Of a stretch of 15,640 bases of DNA, positions 14,935 through 15,640 are shown piece by piece; the stretch's first letter is position 1, and each line of letters begins with the position of its first letter. The notes under the pieces are model-generated. The model saw only the letters and a program-made list of their open reading frames with translations, did no database searches and was not told where the DNA came from. The DNA comes from SIG424 sp045546695 (lineage in GTDB: Bacteria > Bacillota > Clostridia > UBA1212 > UBA1255). The stretch covers positions 1 through 15,640 of the forward strand of contig JAZQDE010000020.1 in NCBI GenBank assembly GCA_045546695.1, given 5' to 3'. A program made the translations under genes and the position numbers.

Positions 14935-14995
14935 TTTATAATTTTATCGGCTTCTTGTAAATTCCGTAATCATTTCTATGTAAAATCCATGTAAA
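14935..14995 (-). promoter_or_regulatory. Pho-type promoter with direct-repeat PhoP/PhoB boxes
   Basis: Read on the minus strand, TTTACA occurs at 14995-14990, again exactly 11 bases later at 14984-14979, and a third time at 14961-14956, about two helical turns further. A TATAAA (14940-14935) or TAAAAT (14946-14941) serves as -10, with no consensus -35 at normal spacing. Tandem TT(A/C/T)ACA hexamers at 11-base steps centred around -30 to -65 are the layout of Bacillus PhoP-activated promoters. The regulator encoded two genes downstream is the obvious binder. Confidence 0.6.
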
Positions 14996-15013
14996 GTCTG
15001 CCTGCCTTTGCCA

Positions 15014-15042
15014 TTGAAAAGACACACCTTGTATAGTAGAAT
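15014..15042 (+). promoter_or_regulatory. Promoter for the acyltransferase gene
   Basis: TTGAAA (15014-15019) and TAGAAT (15037-15042) are separated by 17 bases. The start point would be near 15049, about 23 bases before the ATG. The promoter is divergent from the symporter promoter, whose boxes end 19 bases upstream of it. Confidence 0.6.
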
Positions 15043-15071
15043 AAAGTGATTCTTAAAGCGGATGTGAAAAA

Positions 15072-15640
15072 ATGAAAATCAAAACTTTCGAGATGCCTTA
15101 TGATGAAGTTCTTAAGCTTCCTCGCCTTAAACGTAAAAAACCACTGAAGCCCAATCGTCTTTTAGCGGCTGTTGTACGTATACTCTCTGCGCCCACACTG
15201 CGCAAGACAGATTTTTCATATACGACAGAGCGTATGGAGCTTGTCGGTAAAAAGCCTTGCCTGATTCTGATGAATCATTCCAGCTTTACTGACATGAAGC
15301 TGGCTTTTGGTATTTTCTATCCGCGCAGAATGGGAATCGTCACGTCCGTAGATGCCATGTCCGGCTTTTTAGGCAAACTGATGCGCCATTTAGGCTGTGT
15401 CCCCACTCACAAGTACGTCCCTGACGTAACACTTATTCAGGATATTGAATATATGCTCAAAAAGAACAAAACGAGCGTGCTCATGTATCCCGAGGCCGGA
15501 TATTCCTTTGACGGTCGCTCAACACAGCTTCCGCGCAAGCTTGGTGTCCTGATGAAACGCCTCGGTGTGCCGGTCGTTACTGTCATCACTCAGGGTGCTT
15601 TTCACCGTGACCCTCTGTACAATATGCTCCAGATCCGTGA
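15072..15640 (+). CDS. plsC: 1-acyl-glycerol-3-phosphate acyltransferase-like protein (partial)
   Basis: The first 189 residues of a PlsC-family acyltransferase; the 3' end is outside the window. NHSSFTD (68-74) supplies the HX4D catalytic motif with H69 and D74. YPEAGYSFDG (139-148) is the counterpart of the EGTRS substrate-binding motif, and LGVPVVTVITQGAF (164-177) corresponds to the VPIVPV strand. The family transfers acyl chains to lysophosphatidate in phospholipid synthesis at the inner membrane face. The N-terminal 45 residues are basic and amphipathic, without a clear transmembrane helix. The ribosome binding site is weak (GCGGATG), but no better start is near. It is divergent from the Na+/Pi symporter. 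Confidence 0.85.
   Translation, partial: MKIKTFEMPYDEVLKLPRLKRKKPLKPNRLLAAVVRILSAPTLRKTDFSYTTERMELVGKKPCLILMNHSSFTDMKLAFGIFYPRRMGIVTSVDAMSGFLGKLMRHLGCVPTHKYVPDVTLIQDIEYMLKKNKTSVLMYPEAGYSFDGRSTQLPRKLGVLMKRLGVPVVTVITQGAFHRDPLYNMLQIR

Overview
The window looks like a chromosomal segment of a Clostridia-type Firmicute (Oscillospiraceae/Lachnospiraceae-like, by inference). The reasons are strong AGGAGG-type ribosome binding sites, a 66-residue four-cysteine ribosomal protein L28, a PntAA/PntAB/PntB transhydrogenase split over three genes, a PhoU-domain Na+/phosphate symporter next to a PhoB/PhoR-like pair, and a Gram-positive PhoP-type direct repeat. No organism name can be read from the sequence.

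Layout, left to right. (1) Positions 1-150 are a very GC-rich scrap with three 18-base tandem repeats and two copies of AGTGGGACATT, probably the edge of a mobile element or foreign gene. (2) 259-3136, plus strand: the proton-translocating NAD(P) transhydrogenase operon, ended by a clear terminator. (3) 3258-6157, plus strand: a lipoprotein polysaccharide deacetylase followed 26 bases later by an ABC exporter half-transporter with proline-rich ends, closed by a terminator that works in both directions. (4) 6411-9126, minus strand, visibly AT-rich: an island of small and broken genes that I read as a run of orphan polymorphic-toxin C-terminal modules and immunity genes. It holds a start-less PD-(D/E)xK nuclease toxin tail directly followed by a DUF4304-like gene, a frameshifted second toxin-like tail directly followed by a lipoprotein gene, a small Cys/His-plus-membrane protein, and a broken gene at its upstream edge. 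(5) rpmB on the minus strand with its own promoter and terminator. (6) 9514-14900, minus strand: an apparent four-gene operon of a Na+/Pi symporter, PhoB-like regulator, PhoR-like kinase and compact GH36-like glycosidase. The last three are joined by ATGA overlaps, and PhoP-type boxes lie before the first gene. (7) From 15072, plus strand, divergent: a PlsC-like acyltransferase cut by the window end.

The housekeeping parts fit together simply. The transhydrogenase balances NADH/NADPH using the proton gradient. The deacetylase/ABC pair is a cell-envelope or export unit. The Pho block senses and imports phosphate and, unusually, includes a sugar hydrolase in the same translationally coupled message.

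The most interesting region is the toxin/immunity island at 6411-9126. Its toxin parts lie outside annotated start-to-stop ORFs and are easy to miss. All functional calls come from reading motifs by eye; no database search was possible.
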